Positions 1 through 7,915 of a stretch of DNA of 64,000 nucleotides are shown in pieces. Below the pieces are notes generated by a model. That model saw only the letters and a program-made list of their open reading frames with translations, was not told the origin of the DNA and did not search any database. How positions within the stretch are numbered: position 1 is the stretch's first letter; every line of letters starts with the position of its first letter. This DNA is from Celeribacter sp. HF31 (GTDB lineage Bacteria > Pseudomonadota > Alphaproteobacteria > Rhodobacterales > Rhodobacteraceae): positions 186,001 through 250,000 of the forward strand of contig NZ_JAATOT010000004.1 in NCBI RefSeq assembly GCF_011806455.1, given 5' to 3'. A program made the translations under genes and the position numbers.

Positions 1-474
1 ATGATGGACCTGATGCGCGCCATGCCTGAGATCGTGATCGCGCTGGTGCTGATCTTCATCCTGGGCGGGGGACCTGTGCCCGCCGCCATCGCCATCGCCT
101 TTCACACCGTTGGCGCGTTGGGCAAGCTCTTCTCAGAGGTCAATGAAAACGCCGATCTCAAACCGCTCGAAGGCCTCGCCTCCGTCGGCGCCACCTGGCC
201 GCAGCGGATGCTGCTGGGGCTCGTGCCGCAGGTCGCGCCGAACTGGTTTTCCTATGCTTTGCTGCGCTTTGAAATCAACATCCGGGCCTCCGCGATCTTG
301 GGCTTCGTCGGTGCGGGCGGCATTGGCTATGAGCTGAAGAATGCGATCTCCTGGGGGCAAGGCAAATTCGATGAAGCCGCCGCCGTCTTCATCCTCCTGT
401 TTCTGACCATCGTGTTTTTCGACCAACTGTCCTCATATGTGCGCAACCGCATGACCTACGGAGCCACCAAATGA
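1..474 (+). CDS. phnE: Phosphonate ABC transporter permease PhnE, 5'-truncated by window edge
   Basis: Inner-membrane permease subunit of the PhnCDE importer for phosphonates or phosphate esters. The visible part is the C-terminal portion of a binding-protein-dependent transport permease, with the cytoplasmic EAA-type loop (EGLASVGA, about residues 57-64 of the visible part) that docks on the PhnC ATPase, followed by two hydrophobic segments. The frame is open to base 1, so the true start and the first membrane segments lie outside the window. Its stop overlaps the start of the second permease gene by four bases (ATGA), so the two are translationally coupled. phnC and phnD are expected just upstream but cannot be seen. 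Confidence 0.9.
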   Translation: MMDLMRAMPEIVIALVLIFILGGGPVPAAIAIAFHTVGALGKLFSEVNENADLKPLEGLASVGATWPQRMLLGLVPQVAPNWFSYALLRFEINIRASAILGFVGAGGIGYELKNAISWGQGKFDEAAAVFILLFLTIVFFDQLSSYVRNRMTYGATK

Positions 475-1796
475 GCCTCGCCACTGCCTCCTCTTCCGTC
501 GACATGCGCGCGACGGCCACGGCTCTGATCGCCCGCAAACGGCTGCTCACCTTTGCCGTGCCTTTGGCGATCCTCGCCTATTTTGTCTATATTTTCTTCG
601 CCTTCGACATCCTCGGCCTGCGCGAGCGGGCGCGTTTGGACAATGCCATCGCGCTGGTCTCCGACACTTACAGCTACAAGACCCATGTCGAGCGCAACAA
701 CCGCAGAGGCGAGATCGAGGTTGCGGTCGAGGGCGAGCGCAAAGGCACCTATGACGCCACAAATTACCCCTCTTGGGTGACGGTCGGTGAGGACGCGGCG
801 ACGATCCGTCTCGACGATGGGGGAACCATCGAGATCAATGGCGACATCGTGCGCTTTGAGGTGCCGGGGTTTGGCCTGATCGAGGCGACGCAATCGCGCG
901 CGGACGGTGTGACGATAAACCTCGACACCTCCGATCTGCCCGACTGGATTTCCTATTCCAACACCCGCCTGTCCGTCACCACGAAGGCCGCGCGCCTGTC
1001 CCTGACCAAGGCCCGCACCGAGGTTTTCGTTTATGAGTTCGGGTGGGAGCTGTTCTGGTTCACGCTGGAAAGCCCCTATTACGGCCATAGCTTCTCTGAG
1101 ATCGCCTTTGGCGACCGGATCGACCCGACGCGTTCGAACCTTGCGGGTGCGTGGCAGGATTTCTGGACCAACGCGATCTGGCGTCATGGCGACGTGGCCT
1201 GGGCCCTGTTCGAAACCGTGCTCATGGCCTTCCTCGGAACCTTCGGCGCGGCCATCATTGCCCTGCCTCTCGCCTTCCTCGCCGCCCGCAATTTCGCGCC
1301 CCTCGTGGCGATCCGCATGGCGGCGCGGCGGCTGTTCGACTTCCTGCGCGGTGTCGATGGGCTGATCTGGACGATTCTTCTGTCGCGCGCCTTCGGGCCG
1401 GGGCCGATGACCGGCGCCCTGGCGATCCTTTTCACCGACACCGGTTCTTTCGGCAAGCTCTTCTCCGAAGCGCTGGAGAACGTTGACAGCAAACAGATCG
1501 AAGGCGTTGCCTCCACCGGCGCCAAACCGCTGCAACGCTACCGCTTCGGCGTCATCCCGCAAATTGTGCCGGTGCTCCTGTCGCAAGTGCTCTACTTCCT
1601 CGAATCCAACACCCGCTCCGCCACCATCATCGGTGCCATTACGGGCGGCGGCATCGGGCTTTTGCTGACGCAGGCGATGATCACCCAGAAGGATTGGGAA
1701 GAGGTGTCCTATTACATCATCCTCATCGTGCTTCTGGTGATGGCGATGGACAGCTTTTCGGGCTGGCTGCGGCGCAAGTTGATCAAGGGCGAGTGA
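471..1796 (+). CDS. phnE: Phosphonate ABC transporter permease PhnE, second copy
   Basis: Second permease of the phosphonate importer, 441 aa. A membrane segment near residues 24-48 is followed by a long extracytoplasmic stretch (roughly residues 60-235) and then the permease core. The EAA loop EGVASTGAKPLQRYRFG starts at about residue 344 and strongly resembles the loop of the upstream partner. The long insert makes it larger than simple permeases, but this form occurs in PhnE pairs of alphaproteobacteria. The start ATG overlaps the stop of the first phnE. I expect the two PhnE proteins to form a heterodimeric channel. Confidence 0.93.
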   Translation: MSLATASSSVDMRATATALIARKRLLTFAVPLAILAYFVYIFFAFDILGLRERARLDNAIALVSDTYSYKTHVERNNRRGEIEVAVEGERKGTYDATNYPSWVTVGEDAATIRLDDGGTIEINGDIVRFEVPGFGLIEATQSRADGVTINLDTSDLPDWISYSNTRLSVTTKAARLSLTKARTEVFVYEFGWELFWFTLESPYYGHSFSEIAFGDRIDPTRSNLAGAWQDFWTNAIWRHGDVAWALFETVLMAFLGTFGAAIIALPLAFLAARNFAPLVAIRMAARRLFDFLRGVDGLIWTILLSRAFGPGPMTGALAILFTDTGSFGKLFSEALENVDSKQIEGVASTGAKPLQRYRFGVIPQIVPVLLSQVLYFLESNTRSATIIGAITGGGIGLLLTQAMITQKDWEEVSYYIILIVLLVMAMDSFSGWLRRKLIKGE

Positions 1797-1806
1797 GTAT
1801 TTGTCC

Positions 1807-1842
1807 CTGCAATGAAGGCAGCCCTTGCCCTTTTCATTGCAG
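1807..1842 (+). other. Perfect 10-bp stem-loop in the phnE-acetyltransferase gap
   Basis: CTGCAATGAA (1807-1816) pairs perfectly with TTCATTGCAG (1833-1842) around a 16-base loop. It sits 11 bases after the second phnE stop and 48 bases before the acetyltransferase start. No T-run follows, so it is not a standard terminator. It could stabilise the 3' end of the transporter mRNA or lower read-through into the next gene. Confidence 0.5.
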
Positions 1843-1890
1843 CGGCAATACTCCCGCCGGAGGCGACACAAGATTTCTGACAGGTGACAC

Positions 1891-2505
1891 ATGCCGAAAC
1901 TGAGCGCGACCGAGCCCTTTGTTCACGAGGGCGCAGAGGTGCATAACGCCACCTTTGGCGCCTATTGCGAGGTGGGCAAGGGCGCGCGGGTGTTGAATTC
2001 AGACTTCCTGGATTACGCCTATTGCGATCAGTTCGCGGACATCGCCAATACGACGGTGGGCAAATTCGCCAATATCGCGGCCTTCACACGGATCGGGCCG
2101 ACGGATCACCCCTATCAGAACGCCTCTCTGCACCACTTCCTCTACCGCTCGTCTTACTACTGGGAGGATGCCGAGGACGATCCGGCGTTTTTTGCGGCGC
2201 GCTCTGCGCGACGGACGGTCATCGGGCATGACACCTGGATCGGGCACGGTGCGATCATCAAGCCGGAGGTGACCATCGGAAATGGCGCCATCGTCGCCTC
2301 GGGCGCCGTCGTCACCAAAGATGTCCCGCCCTATATGATTGTGGCCGGCGTGCCGTCTCAACCGATGCGGCCGCGCTATGCGCAAGGCATCGGCGCGCGG
2401 ATCGAGGCGCTTGGCTGGTGGGATTGGGATCACCAGCGGCTGCGGGCGGCGCTTGAGGATTTTCGCTCTCTGAGGGCCGAGGCCTTTCTCGAAAAATACG
2501 AGTAA
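1891..2505 (+). CDS. Hexapeptide-repeat acetyltransferase of the phosphonate cluster
   Basis: A 204-aa left-handed beta-helix acyltransferase of the xenobiotic/chloramphenicol acetyltransferase type that often accompanies C-P lyase operons. Hexapeptide-type repeats are visible at about residues 10-60 and again at about 110-155 (for example IGHDTWIGHGAIIKPEVTIG and GAIVASGAVVTKDVPPYMIV), followed by the usual VAGVPSQPMRPRY tail. The start ATG has an AGGTGA ribosome site eight bases upstream. A likely role is acetylation of aminophosphonates before C-P cleavage, taking the place of the GNAT-type PhnO, for which I see no gene. The substrate is inferred from context only. Confidence 0.82.
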   Translation: MPKLSATEPFVHEGAEVHNATFGAYCEVGKGARVLNSDFLDYAYCDQFADIANTTVGKFANIAAFTRIGPTDHPYQNASLHHFLYRSSYYWEDAEDDPAFFAARSARRTVIGHDTWIGHGAIIKPEVTIGNGAIVASGAVVTKDVPPYMIVAGVPSQPMRPRYAQGIGARIEALGWWDWDHQRLRAALEDFRSLRAEAFLEKYE

Positions 2506-2514
2506 ACGCCGCCG

Positions 2515-3693
2515 TTATTCCGCCGCCAGCGACATCCGGTGATCCGCTTGCGCCAGACGCTGCCCGGCCTGACCGCTCATATAGGCGATACGCCCGCCGG
2601 CGACCGTGGCTTCGATCTCGCGGGTGGCTTGGTTGATCACCACGAAATCCGCCCGCTTGCCGCGCTCCAGGGTGCCACGATCCGACAGCCGCATGATCTG
2701 CGCCGGGTTCGCCGAGACCATCGCCCAGGCCTTTGGCAGGGCACAGAATCCTTTGTCCACCATGGCCCAAACGGCGGCGATCATCGCCGGGTAGTGGTAG
2801 TCTGACACCAAGGCATCGCAAAGCCCGCGTTCGATCAGTTTCTGCGCCGAGATATTGCCCGATTGCGAGCCGCCACGGGCCACGTTGGGCGCGCCCATGA
2901 GCACCGGATCGCCCATCGCCTTTGCGGCGGCGGCGGCTTTCTCGGAGATCGGGAATTCGGCCACACGCGCACCCAGGATGCGAAACTCTTCGCGGGTTTC
3001 TGCGTCGGGGTCATCGTGGCTGCCGTAAGTCACGCCCAGCGTGTCAAAGGCTTCGGCCAATTGCCACAAATGACGCGGCACTTCGGATTTGCGATCCTTG
3101 GCCTCGCGCAGCACCTTGATGAACTCTTCCGGGGTGCGTCCGCCGCGCTTCGCCCAGGCGGCAAATTCCAGCGGCTCTTTCTTGGCGATCTCTATGGCTT
3201 CGGGCAGGTGGTTGTTGAAGATCACATAGTCCACGCCAAAGCGCCGGATCGCCGCCAAAAGCCGGTCGCGGCTGTCGATCATATGCGTCTCGCAGCGAAT
3301 TTGCAGGCGGATATCGATGGGCGCGTGGGCCTCGAAAGCCTTCATCTCCGCCAACAATTCCTCGGCATAATCCGGGCCACGCAAGCCGCCCTCCCAGGAC
3401 CAGCATTGCGCAAACCAGGCGGTCGTCACGCCATGTGCGGCCGCGTCACGCGCCGCCGATGAAAGGCCCGAACGGATCGGGAAAGGCGCGCGCGGACGCG
3501 GTGAGATGTGGCGCTCGAAGGCATCGCCATGCAGGTCGATGATGCCGGGCAGGATCATGTAGCCCGACAGGTCCACCTCCGGGAAACGCCCGTGGCCGAT
3601 GTAGCCGTCCTCGATGTTGAGCGGCTGGATGCGGAGCGCGTCCTCACTGAGCACGGAGGCCCCTGTGAAGCTGAGCGGCGGAAGAAGAGCCAT
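2515..3693 (-). CDS. phnM: PhnM-like amidohydrolase, divergent paralogue
   Basis: A 392-aa metal-dependent hydrolase of the family of alpha-D-ribose 1-methylphosphonate 5-triphosphate diphosphatases. The metal-binding start of the barrel is PGIIDLHGDAFERH (about residues 49-62), which differs from the canonical DNLE form seen in the second PhnM of this window (11623-12768). Later landmarks are ETHMIDSRD, NNHLPEAIEIA, GSHDDPDAETREEF and MGAPNVARGGSQSGN, all typical of the family. It lies directly downstream of phnF on the minus strand, probably co-transcribed with it, and converges on the acetyltransferase gene. Family membership is clear. Whether it hydrolyses the same triphosphate as canonical PhnM is uncertain. 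Confidence 0.85.
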   Translation of the reverse strand: MALLPPLSFTGASVLSEDALRIQPLNIEDGYIGHGRFPEVDLSGYMILPGIIDLHGDAFERHISPRPRAPFPIRSGLSSAARDAAAHGVTTAWFAQCWSWEGGLRGPDYAEELLAEMKAFEAHAPIDIRLQIRCETHMIDSRDRLLAAIRRFGVDYVIFNNHLPEAIEIAKKEPLEFAAWAKRGGRTPEEFIKVLREAKDRKSEVPRHLWQLAEAFDTLGVTYGSHDDPDAETREEFRILGARVAEFPISEKAAAAAKAMGDPVLMGAPNVARGGSQSGNISAQKLIERGLCDALVSDYHYPAMIAAVWAMVDKGFCALPKAWAMVSANPAQIMRLSDRGTLERGKRADFVVINQATREIEATVAGGRIAYMSGQAGQRLAQADHRMSLAAE

Positions 3694-3798
3694 GACGAAT
3701 ACCTGCGAGAAACCTGTGGCGTTTTACCATTGCAGGTTGTTTTACGCAGGCAATGTATCGTCCGCGTGACGTCTGAAATCTTTCACAAAAATCTGATT

Positions 3799-4512
3799 TT
3801 AGTCATCGGGCGTGACCAAAAGGGTGACCCGTTCGCCGGCAAACCAAGTGAGGCCCCGCTCGATCGGCACGCCGTCGGGCGTGGTGTTGAGGCTCACAGT
3901 GCGCAGCATCGGATCGCCTTCGCGCAGGCCAAGATGCAGCGCTTGGGTGGCCGTGGCGCGCTCGGCGCTGACACGGGTCTCAGAGCGGACATAATCGGCA
4001 ATGCCGATGGATTTGAGCGCCTGGGTGACCGAACTGATCTCGCCAAACGCGGCCATGAGGCCCGGTGTGCGCGCCTCGGGAAAGATTGAGATGAAATGCG
4101 CGACGGGGGCGTCGCCCGACAGGGACAGCCCCTCATAGACCAGCACAGGATCCCCCAAAGCGAGATGAAGCACTTCCGCTTCGGTTTGATCGCAGGGCCG
4201 GGTCTCCATGCGCAGCACTTTCTTTTGCGGCAGTCGTCCCGTCGCGCGGATGTTCTGGTGAAACCGCACGCGTTTGCCGATGGGGTAATCCACCGGCGCG
4301 CTTTGCACAAAGACGCCCGCACCGCGCCGAGAGCGGGTGATGCCGCGTTCGGTGAGATCGGAGAGCGCATGGCGCACCGTGTGGCGATTGACCCCGAAGC
4401 GCGACGACAGCTCTGCCTCCGTCGGGAGCTTGTCGCCGGGGCGGTAATGCCCCTTGGCGATCTCTTCAGAGAGCGTTTCCGCGATGGACTTCCAGACTGG
4501 CGTGCGTGGCAT
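3799..4512 (-). CDS. phnF: GntR/HutC-family phosphonate regulator PhnF
   Basis: A 237-aa transcription factor. An N-terminal winged helix (about residues 5-72) carries the GntR signature GDKLPTEAELSSRFGVNRHT with TVRHALSDLTERG. A UTRA effector domain follows (about residues 90-235). It is transcribed divergently from phnGHIJK, with inverted repeats between the two genes that are likely its operator. PhnF homologues repress phn genes until a phosphonate or phosphate signal binds the UTRA domain. That is family knowledge, and the effector here is not known. Confidence 0.9.
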   Translation of the reverse strand: MPRTPVWKSIAETLSEEIAKGHYRPGDKLPTEAELSSRFGVNRHTVRHALSDLTERGITRSRRGAGVFVQSAPVDYPIGKRVRFHQNIRATGRLPQKKVLRMETRPCDQTEAEVLHLALGDPVLVYEGLSLSGDAPVAHFISIFPEARTPGLMAAFGEISSVTQALKSIGIADYVRSETRVSAERATATQALHLGLREGDPMLRTVSLNTTPDGVPIERGLTWFAGERVTLLVTPDD

Positions 4513-4576
4513 GAGCGTCTCGTCACCAAAGTTTCACGAATTAACCCTTGCCGAGTCGCTTCGGATCGGCAATGAT

Positions 4577-4623
4577 TTGTCTAGTTGTATAGTAATTTAG
4601 ACAACTTGGCAAGCTGTCTAGAC
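4577..4623. promoter_or_regulatory. Probable PhnF operator region, two inverted repeats
   Basis: TTGTCTA (4577-4583) and TAGACAA (4598-4604) form a perfect 7-bp inverted repeat around a TA-rich centre. A perfect 8-bp palindrome GTCTAGAC follows at 4616-4623 and repeats the same half-site. The region lies in the 135-bp divergent gap between phnF and phnG. Regulators of the HutC/UTRA type commonly bind GT-N-TA-N-AC-like palindromes, which these resemble. Assignment to PhnF is by position and shape. Confidence 0.6.
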
Positions 4624-4647
4624 GACACAGGATGAAAAGAGGCGACG

Positions 4648-5112
4648 ATGGGCAAACCCGAGGCTGTACTCTCTCCCGAACAAGAGGTGCGCAAGGCGTG
4701 GATGGGGCTTTTGGCCAAGTCCGAGGCCGCGCTTTTGGCCGAGCGTCTGGGCGCATTGGACCTGCCGGAGTTCGACTGGCTGCGCCGCCCCGAGGTCGGC
4801 GGTGTCATGGTGCGTGGACGCATGGGCGGCACCGGCGCGCCGTTCAATCTGGGCGAAATGACTGTCACGCGCTGTTCTCTGCGGCTGGCAACGGGTGAAG
4901 TCGGTCATGGCTATGTGCAGGGCCGCGACAAGCGACAGGCGGAGCAGGCCGCGCTTGTCGATGCGTTGATGCAGGGCCCGCGCGCTGATCAGTTGCGCGA
5001 CGCGGTTCTGGCGCCTCTCGAGACGGCGCAGGTCGCGAGTCGCGCCGCGCGCGCCGCGAAAGCTGCGGCAACGAAAGTGGACTTCTTTACGATGGTGCGA
5101 GGAGAAGACTGA
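4648..5112 (+). CDS. phnG: C-P lyase complex subunit PhnG
   Basis: A 154-aa subunit of the PhnGHIJ core complex, which couples ATP and phosphonate to ribose with PhnI. The protein starts with a helical segment (RKAWMGLLAKSEAALLAERL) and contains the typical stretch RPEVGGVMVRGRMGGTGAPF followed by GYVQGRDKRQAEQAALVDAL. It is the first gene of the plus-strand phn operon and its stop overlaps the phnH start (TGATG). An AGAGGCGACG ribosome site precedes the ATG. Confidence 0.92.
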   Translation: MGKPEAVLSPEQEVRKAWMGLLAKSEAALLAERLGALDLPEFDWLRRPEVGGVMVRGRMGGTGAPFNLGEMTVTRCSLRLATGEVGHGYVQGRDKRQAEQAALVDALMQGPRADQLRDAVLAPLETAQVASRAARAAKAAATKVDFFTMVRGED

Positions 5113-5705
5113 TGCCAAAACACATGAGTGACCAAAGCCTGATTGGCGCCTTTGCAGCCCCTCCGCAAGACGCCGCCCGCGCGTTTCGCGCCGCGCTGAA
5201 AGCCCTCGCGCGCCCCGGCACGCTCCATGACATCAAGGGCGGTCAAGCGCCCGCGCCTGTGTCGGTGGCGGCGGCGAGTCTGCTCCTGACGCTCTGCGAC
5301 CCGGAAACGCCGCTTTGCCTGATGGGCGCGCATGACACGCCGGAGATCCGCGACTGGATCGCCTTTCAAATCGGCGCGCCCATCGTCGACCCTTTGACAG
5401 CCATGTTCGCGCTGGGCACTTGGGAGGCGTTGCAGCCGGTGACGGCTTTCCCCATCGGCACGGCGGAATATCCCGACCGCTCGACGACACTGATCGTCGA
5501 AATGGACGCGCTGTCTCAGGACGGCGCGCAGCTCACGGGGCCGGGGATCGAAACCACGGCCCGCCTCTCGTTGCCCGCCTTGGAGCCGTTTCAGAGGAAC
5601 GCGATGCTCTTCCCGCTGGGGCTCGATTTCTATTTCACCTCGGGCACACAGATCGCGGGTCTGCCGCGCAGCACGCAGGTCACTGACATGATGGAGGCCA
5701 ACTGA
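5112..5705 (+). CDS. phnH: C-P lyase complex subunit PhnH
   Basis: A 197-aa subunit of the C-P lyase core complex. The N-terminal part carries the PhnH pattern FRAALKALARPGTLHDIKGG, and FFTSGTQIAGLPRSTQV-like C-terminal residues (visible as FTSGTQIAGLPRSTQV) are typical of the family. PhnH belongs to the PLP-transferase fold but lacks the cofactor lysine and is thought to be structural. Start and stop overlap phnG and phnI respectively, so translation is coupled. An alternative start is the Met at residue 5. Confidence 0.92.
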   Translation: MPKHMSDQSLIGAFAAPPQDAARAFRAALKALARPGTLHDIKGGQAPAPVSVAAASLLLTLCDPETPLCLMGAHDTPEIRDWIAFQIGAPIVDPLTAMFALGTWEALQPVTAFPIGTAEYPDRSTTLIVEMDALSQDGAQLTGPGIETTARLSLPALEPFQRNAMLFPLGLDFYFTSGTQIAGLPRSTQVTDMMEAN

Positions 5706-6805
5706 TGTATGTTGCCGTCAAAGGGGGCGAACGCGCCATCGACAATGCGCACGCCTGGCTGGCCGAAGAGCGCCGGGGCGATGTGACGGTCGCGGAACTC
5801 ACCGTGCCGCAAATCCGCGAACAATTGGCGCTGGCTGTGAACCGCGTCATGACGGAAGGCTCGCTCTACGATCCCGATCTGGCCGCTCTGGCGATCAAGC
5901 AATCGCGCGGCGATCTGATCGAGGCGATTTTCCTCATTCGTGCCTACCGGACGACCCTGCCGCGCATCGGCCATTCGCATCCTGTCGAGACCGGCAAGAT
6001 GGCCTGTGATCGACGCGTGTCCGCGACGTTCAAAGACGTGCCGGGGGGGCAGGTTTTGGGACCGACCTTCGATTACACCCATCGTCTTTTGGATTTCAAA
6101 CTGATGGCGGAAGGCGAGGTGCCGGAGGCGGTCGAGGCCGATCCCCGGATTGAGCCGACCCCGCATGTGACGTCTTTCCTCAACAAGGAGGGCCTGATCC
6201 AGACCGAAGCCGAGAGTGGTGAGACCCCGCCGGACCTGACCCGCGAGCCGCTGGAACTGCCCGCCAACCGCGCGCTGCGGTTGCAGGCGCTGACCCGTGG
6301 CGACGAAGGCTTCATCCTGTCGATGGCCTATTCGACGCAACGCGGCTACGGCAACAGCCATGCGTTTGTGGGCGAGTTGCGCATCGGTAAGGTCGCGGTC
6401 GAGATGGACATCCCGGAACTGGGCTTTGCCATCGAGATCGGCGAAGTGGAACTGACCGAATGCGAAACCGTGAACAAATTCGCAGGCTCGAAAGTCGAGC
6501 CGCCGCAGTTCACACGCGGCTACGGGCTGACCTTTGGCCAGACGGAACGCAAGGCGATTTCCATGGCACTGGTCGACCGCTCGCTGCGCTCGAAGGAGTT
6601 GGGCGTCGAGGTCTCGAACTCGCCTGCGCATGACGAGGAATTCGTCTTGTATCACTGTGACAACATTCAGGCGACCGGATTCCTAGAACATATCAAATTG
6701 CCACACTATGTGGATTTTCAGTCCGAGATGGAACTGGTCCGCAAAATGCGCGCGGAGATTGCGAGCGCAAGTGCAGAAGAGAGAACGAAGGAGGCCGCAG
6801 AATGA
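5705..6805 (+). CDS. phnI: C-P lyase subunit PhnI (purine ribonucleosidase/phosphonate ribosyltransferase)
   Basis: A 366-aa subunit that, with PhnG, H and L, displaces adenine from ATP with methylphosphonate to give ribose 1-methylphosphonate 5-triphosphate. The start MYVAVKGGERAIDNAH is the standard PhnI N terminus. The family motifs SHPVETGKMACDRRVSATFK and YSTQRGYGNSHAFVGELRIG are present, and the length is normal. The start overlaps phnH by one base. After its stop there are about 250 bases before phnJ, holding a gene on the opposite strand. Confidence 0.95.
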   Translation: MYVAVKGGERAIDNAHAWLAEERRGDVTVAELTVPQIREQLALAVNRVMTEGSLYDPDLAALAIKQSRGDLIEAIFLIRAYRTTLPRIGHSHPVETGKMACDRRVSATFKDVPGGQVLGPTFDYTHRLLDFKLMAEGEVPEAVEADPRIEPTPHVTSFLNKEGLIQTEAESGETPPDLTREPLELPANRALRLQALTRGDEGFILSMAYSTQRGYGNSHAFVGELRIGKVAVEMDIPELGFAIEIGEVELTECETVNKFAGSKVEPPQFTRGYGLTFGQTERKAISMALVDRSLRSKELGVEVSNSPAHDEEFVLYHCDNIQATGFLEHIKLPHYVDFQSEMELVRKMRAEIASASAEERTKEAAE

Positions 6806-6807
6806 CC

Positions 6808-7026
6808 TCAGTCGCCGCCACCGCCAGCATCGCCGCCAGTATCAAATCCGCCACCATCCCATGTGTCATTGCGAGAGCTTTTCGGGAGGTCGATGCCACT
6901 CATGCTTCCGTCGGCCTCTCCCTGAAATTTGCGAGGCTTTGGTTTCCCACGACCAAGCACAACGAGAAGAACACCCAAGGCTGCAATGCCGAACAAAGGC
7001 GCAATCGCGAAGATAAAATCAATCAT
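6808..7026 (-). CDS. Small membrane protein, antisense between phnI and phnJ
   Basis: A 72-aa protein on the strand opposite the phn operon. Residues 2-25 form one hydrophobic segment (FIFAIAPLFGIAALGVLLVV). A basic turn (GRGKPKPRKF) follows, then an acidic, glycine-rich tail ending in TGGDAGGGGD. This layout resembles small single-pass proteins that are common in alphaproteobacteria, and it looks far more protein-like than the plus-strand reading of the same DNA. The gene fills almost exactly the gap between phnI and phnJ. Its start lies 28 bases before the phnJ ATG, so its promoter would have to lie inside phnJ. Its function is unknown. The ribosome site is weak (AGAAAG). Confidence 0.6.
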   Translation of the reverse strand: MIDFIFAIAPLFGIAALGVLLVVLGRGKPKPRKFQGEADGSMSGIDLPKSSRNDTWDGGGFDTGGDAGGGGD

Positions 7027-7054
7027 ATCAAATACTTTCTAAACGGTGGCTGTC

Positions 7055-7915
7055 ATGTCTGACTATAACTTCGCCTATCTCGACGAGCAAACCAAACGAA
7101 TGATCCGTCGCGCGATCCTCAAAGGCATTGCCGTTCCGGGCTATCAGGTGCCGTTTGCCTCGCGCGAAATGCCGATGCCCTATGGTTGGGGGACGGGGGG
7201 CGTGCAGGTTTCTGCCGCCTGTCTGATGCCAGAAGATACACTTAAGGTGATCGACCAGGGTGCGGATGACACGACCAATGCCGTCTCGATCCGAAAGTTT
7301 TTCGAGAAGACCGCCGAGATCGCCGTGACCGAAAAGACCCGCGAGGCGACGGTGATCCAGACCCGCCACCGCATCCCCGAAGAGCCGCTGACCGAGGGGC
7401 AAATCCTTGTTTATCAGGTGCCGATCCCGGAGCCTTTGCGCTTTCTGGAGCCGCGCGAGACCGAGACACGCAAGATGCATGCGCTCGAAGAATACGGGCT
7501 GATGCATGTGAAACTTTACGAAGACATCGCCAAACACGGCCATATCGCCACCTCCTACGCCTATCCGGTCAAGGTCGAGGGGCGTTATGTGATGGACCCG
7601 TCGCCGATCCCGAAATTCGACAATCCGAAGATGGAAATGGCGGCGATCCAACTCTTTGGCGCCGGGCGCGAGCAACGCATCTACGCCGTGCCGCCCTATA
7701 CCAAGGTCGTCAGTCTCGATTTCGAAGATCATCCGTTTGATCCCTCTAAAGCCAACCACCCCTGCGATCTTTGCGGGGCGGAGCACACCTATCTCGATGA
7801 GGTGATCATCGACGATGAGGGCGGGCGGATGTTCGTCTGTTCCGATACCGATTATTGCGCCGAGCGGCAGGCCATGGGCTATCGCGGGCGACTATCTCCA
7901 GAGGCAGCAGAATGA
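7055..7915 (+). CDS. phnJ: C-P lyase catalytic subunit PhnJ (radical SAM)
   Basis: A 286-aa radical-SAM enzyme that cleaves the carbon-phosphorus bond of ribose 1-phosphonate 5-phosphate, releasing the hydrocarbon and a cyclic phosphate. Four cysteines at about residues 237, 240, 262 and 268 (CDLCGAEH ... FVCSDTDYC) have the same spacing as the cluster and thiyl-radical cysteines known in E. coli PhnJ. The glycine-radical region GWGTGGVQ is present near residue 45. I start at the ATG at 7055 (MSDYNFAYLD) rather than an in-frame GTG nine bases earlier. The stop overlaps phnK. Confidence 0.95.
   Translation: MSDYNFAYLDEQTKRMIRRAILKGIAVPGYQVPFASREMPMPYGWGTGGVQVSAACLMPEDTLKVIDQGADDTTNAVSIRKFFEKTAEIAVTEKTREATVIQTRHRIPEEPLTEGQILVYQVPIPEPLRFLEPRETETRKMHALEEYGLMHVKLYEDIAKHGHIATSYAYPVKVEGRYVMDPSPIPKFDNPKMEMAAIQLFGAGREQRIYAVPPYTKVVSLDFEDHPFDPSKANHPCDLCGAEHTYLDEVIIDDEGGRMFVCSDTDYCAERQAMGYRGRLSPEAAE

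Noticed and set aside
3789-3801. Third copy of the AATCTGATT core, at the end of phnF
   Set aside because: It lacks the outer complementary arms seen at 27090 and 42834 and is short enough to arise by chance.
6802-7062. 86-codon plus-strand frame overlapping the phnI stop
   Set aside because: It looked like a small operon gene, but its product has no protein-like pattern. The minus strand of the same DNA encodes a convincing one-helix membrane protein.
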